64,000 bases of DNA from Actinobacteria bacterium UBA2272 (GTDB lineage: Bacteria > Actinomycetota > Coriobacteriia > Anaerosomatales > Anaerosomataceae), in NCBI GenBank assembly GCA_002347725.1, contig DDXA01000003.1, positions 124,001 through 188,000 of the forward strand, given 5' to 3'. Both the position numbers and the translations under genes were made by a program. Below are positions 59,823-64,000 of the stretch, piece after piece (within the stretch, counting starts at the first letter, position 1; each line of letters opens with the position of its first letter). A model generated the notes under the pieces. It worked only from the letters and a program-made list of their open reading frames with translations, ran no database searches and was not told the origin of the DNA.

Positions 59823-60860
59823 ATGGGCCGCGTGGTGACGCGCGAAGCCTACGAGTCAGCTGAGGCGGCACGTCTGTCGCCTCGCGCCGCGCTGTCTTCG
59901 GCCACGCGGGGGCGGGAACGCGAGGTGGCGCCGGATCCGTACCGCACCGAGTACCAGCGCGACCGCGACCGCATCATCCACTGCAAGGCGTTCCGGCGCC
60001 TGTCGCACAAGACGCAGGTCTTTCTCGCTCCGGAGGGCGACCACTACCGCACCCGACTGACCCACACGCTCGAGGTCTCGCAGATCGCGCGCTCCGTCGC
60101 GCGGGCACTCGGCCTGAACGAGGACCTCACCGAGGCGATCGCGCTCGGACACGACCTCGGCCACACGCCGTTCGGCCACATCGGCGAGGACGCCCTGAAC
60201 GATGCGCTGGCGGCGATCCGCGACGAGTACCCCAACGTGCCGTACCCGTTCCGGCACAACCTGCAGTCCTCCCGCATCGTCGAGACGCTCGAGTACGAGG
60301 GCCGCGGACTCAACCTCACGTGGGAGGTGCGCGACGGCATCCGGTGTCACACGGGCTCCACGCGCGCCTGCACGCTCGAGGGGCAGATCGTGGCCGTCGC
60401 GGACCGCGTGGCGTACGTCAACCACGACATAGACGACGCCATCCGTGCCGGCGTGCTCACCGAAGACGACCTGCCTCAGGCGCCGTGCGGTGTGCTCGGC
60501 CACACGCACGCGCAGCGCATCACGACGATGGTGCGCAGCCTCGTGGAGACGACGGCGGTATCCGAGACGGTGACCATGGCATCCGACGTCTACAAGGCGA
60601 TGATGGACCTGCGCTCGTTCCTGTTCGACCACGTCTATCTCTCGCCGGATGCAAAGGCCGAAGAGCCGAAGGCCTACGGTGTCGTGCAGACGCTCTTCAC
60701 CCACTATCTCGCCAACACCGACGACCTGCCCGAAGACGAGCGGCCCGCCGACGACGACCACCTCGTCCAGGCGGTCACGGACTACGTGAGCGGTATGACG
60801 GACCGCTTCGCGATCCGCACCTACGAGCGGCTCATGATTCCGAGCCGCTGGCGCGGCTAA
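59823..60860 (+). CDS. dgt: dGTP triphosphohydrolase-like HD protein
   Basis: The 345-residue protein of the deoxyguanosinetriphosphate triphosphohydrolase family cleaves dNTPs to nucleoside and triphosphate. HD-domain motifs: RLTHTLEVSQIA, IALGHDLGHTPFGHIGE and VADRVAYVNHDIDD. ATG 59823 has GGAGG 5 bp upstream. It is the last gene of the ATPase-trkA-trkA series, although dgt is often next to dnaG, which lies two genes on. Confidence 0.93.
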   Translation: MGRVVTREAYESAEAARLSPRAALSSATRGREREVAPDPYRTEYQRDRDRIIHCKAFRRLSHKTQVFLAPEGDHYRTRLTHTLEVSQIARSVARALGLNEDLTEAIALGHDLGHTPFGHIGEDALNDALAAIRDEYPNVPYPFRHNLQSSRIVETLEYEGRGLNLTWEVRDGIRCHTGSTRACTLEGQIVAVADRVAYVNHDIDDAIRAGVLTEDDLPQAPCGVLGHTHAQRITTMVRSLVETTAVSETVTMASDVYKAMMDLRSFLFDHVYLSPDAKAEEPKAYGVVQTLFTHYLANTDDLPEDERPADDDHLVQAVTDYVSGMTDRFAIRTYERLMIPSRWRG

Positions 60861-60889
60861 CGCGAACCCGGGTGGCCGTTGCCGAGTTG

Positions 60890-60918
60890 TTGCCGCTCCA
60901 AACAGAGTCGGCTATCAT
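60890..60918 (+). promoter_or_regulatory. Promoter of hppA
   Basis: TTGCCG (60890-60895) and TATCAT (60913-60918) are 17 bp apart, in the 134-bp gap before hppA. The leader is about 70 nt. Confidence 0.6.
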
Positions 60919-60994
60919 CGCGTGAGCGCCGAGGGGGCCCGTGGGCGCCCTACGCGTTTTGTCGTACGTTCACCGTGAAGGGAGACACACGTCC

Positions 60995-63118
<2,124 letters not shown>

Positions 63119-63140
63119 GCGCATCACTGCTGTAGAGTAG

Positions 63141-63180
63141 AATGCTCCCGGGCGCCGCGTGCGGTGCCCGGGAGCATTGT
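63141..63180 (+). terminator. Long hairpin between hppA and dnaG
   Basis: A 13-bp perfect stem (63141-63153 with 63166-63178) extends inward to about 17 bp with a 4-base loop; TTGTCGTTT follows. Strong terminator for hppA. A -10-like TAGAAT (63138-63143) overlaps its left edge, so it could instead lie in a dnaG leader. Confidence 0.75.
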
Positions 63181-63201
63181 CGTTTCCCCCGAGGAGGTGT
63201 C

Positions 63202-64000
63202 GTGGGCCGCATATCCGACGAGGACGTCGCGCGCGTCCGCGACGCGACAGACTTGGTCTCGCTCGTCTCGGAGACCGTCGTTTTGAAGCAGAAGGGCCGC
63301 CTGTTCTGGGGCAACTGCCCGTTCCACGGCGAGAAGACGCCAAGCTTCAAGATCGACCCCACCACGCAGTTGTGGCACTGTTTCGGCTGCAGCCGTGGGG
63401 GAGACTCCTTCGGGTTCATCATGGAAGCCGAGCACCTCGAGTTCCCCGATGCGGTTCGCAGGCTCGCGGAGCGCGCCCGGATCGACATCATCGAGGACGG
63501 CGGCCCGGGCGTTCCGGCCGGTCGCAAGGAGCGGCTCATCGCCGCGTGTGAGGCCGCCGCCGACTTCTTCCACAAAGAGCTCACCACCTCGCGCACAGCC
63601 GGCGCAACAGAAGCACGCGAGTACCTGGCTGCACGAGGATTCGGCTCGGACGTGGCCAGGCGCTGGCGGCTCGGCTACGCGGCGTCCGGCCGTGACACGC
63701 TCGTGCGCGCGCTGCTGTCGACCGGCTTCACGCGCGACGAACTAGTGGACGCCAACCTGGCGCTCGCCGATGGCGCGAGCCTGAAGGACCGCTTCTTCAA
63801 TCGCATCATGTTCCCGATCACGGACCTATCCGGCCGCGCCATCGCCTTTGGCGGACGTGTGGTGGGGAAGGGGGAGCCGAAGTACCTGAACTCTCAGGAG
63901 ACCCCGGTCTTCCGCAAGTCGGCCACGCTGTTCGCGCTCGATCGTTCGCGTGCGGACATCGTCGCGCAGGCAACCGCGGTGGTCGTCGAGGGCTACACGG
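63202..64000 (+). CDS. dnaG: DNA primase, N-terminal part (cut by window end)
   Basis: DnaG makes RNA primers at the replication fork. The 266 visible residues include the zinc-binding domain CPFHGEKTPSF ... HCFGCSRGGD (about 34-66) and the start of the RNA polymerase domain with FNRIMFPITDLSGRAIAFGGRV, ending before the TOPRIM site. GTG 63202 follows AGGAGGTG (63192-63199). In many actinobacteria dgt precedes dnaG directly; here hppA intervenes. Confidence 0.95.
   Translation, partial: MGRISDEDVARVRDATDLVSLVSETVVLKQKGRLFWGNCPFHGEKTPSFKIDPTTQLWHCFGCSRGGDSFGFIMEAEHLEFPDAVRRLAERARIDIIEDGGPGVPAGRKERLIAACEAAADFFHKELTTSRTAGATEAREYLAARGFGSDVARRWRLGYAASGRDTLVRALLSTGFTRDELVDANLALADGASLKDRFFNRIMFPITDLSGRAIAFGGRVVGKGEPKYLNSQETPVFRKSATLFALDRSRADIVAQATAVVVEGYT

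Overview
This window is 64 kb of GC-rich bacterial chromosome, densely packed, with nearly all genes on the + strand. Frequent GTG starts, 4-11 bp stop/start overlaps, and gene orders such as rplU-rpmA-obgE-proB-proA-nadD-yqeK-LCP-rsfS and the paired radical-SAM/DUF2344 genes beside RNase E/G suggest a high-GC Gram-positive. An anaerobic Coriobacteriia-like actinobacterium fits best: PPi-linked enzymes (PPDK and its regulator, membrane pyrophosphatase), the alpha2beta2 glycyl-tRNA synthetase, and a giant multiheme cytochrome. This placement is an inference, because no rRNA is present. No gene-free stretch exceeds about 180 bp. I saw no CRISPR array, insertion sequence, integrase or prophage.

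Layout. 1-4.7 kb: cell elongation genes (mreC end, mreD, PBP2, rodA) and a DUF697 protein. 4.7-8.7 kb: radical-SAM protein, DUF2344 protein, RNase E/G. 8.8-17.2 kb: rplU (with an unusual C-terminal tail), rpmA, obgE, proB, proA, nadD, yqeK, a divergent LCP protein, rsfS and an EamA transporter. 17.2-17.8 kb: tRNA-Ala(GGC) and a chagasin-type lipoprotein inhibitor. 17.9-24.6 kb: one gene for a 2217-residue secreted multiheme cytochrome. 24.6-31.3 kb: leuS, comEA, comEC, holA. 31.4-31.6 kb: rpsT on the - strand. 31.8-37.8 kb: lepA, hemW, CIRCE-controlled hrcA-dnaJ, rsmE. 37.8-47.5 kb: mtaB, phoH, 7TM-HD phosphodiesterase, ybeY, DgkA-PAP2 fusion, CorC-like protein, cdd, era, deoC, recO. 47.5-49.1 kb: ppx/gppA on the - strand. 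49.2-55.8 kb: glyQ, glyS, PPDK regulator, ppdK. 55.9-60.9 kb: a Na,K-ATPase-like P-type ATPase, two TrkA-type genes and a dGTPase. 61-63.1 kb: membrane pyrophosphatase. 63.2 kb to the end: 5' part of dnaG.

How the genes fit together. Most of the window is housekeeping: wall elongation, ribosome assembly, tRNA charging and modification, and replication. Three areas are distinctive. The first is the cytochrome: 15 CXXCH motifs in three clusters, separated by two copies of a ~410-residue beta-rich module I cannot name. This suggests extracellular electron transfer. The second is an ion and energy block: an ATPase with Na,K-ATPase signatures co-transcribed with RCK/TrkA proteins, followed by a pyrophosphatase with the sequence signature of K+-dependence. 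Together with PPDK it suggests tight PPi/K+/Na+ coupling. The third is ribosomal protein L21, which carries a Lys/Pro/Ala repeat and a Cys/His finger-like tail.
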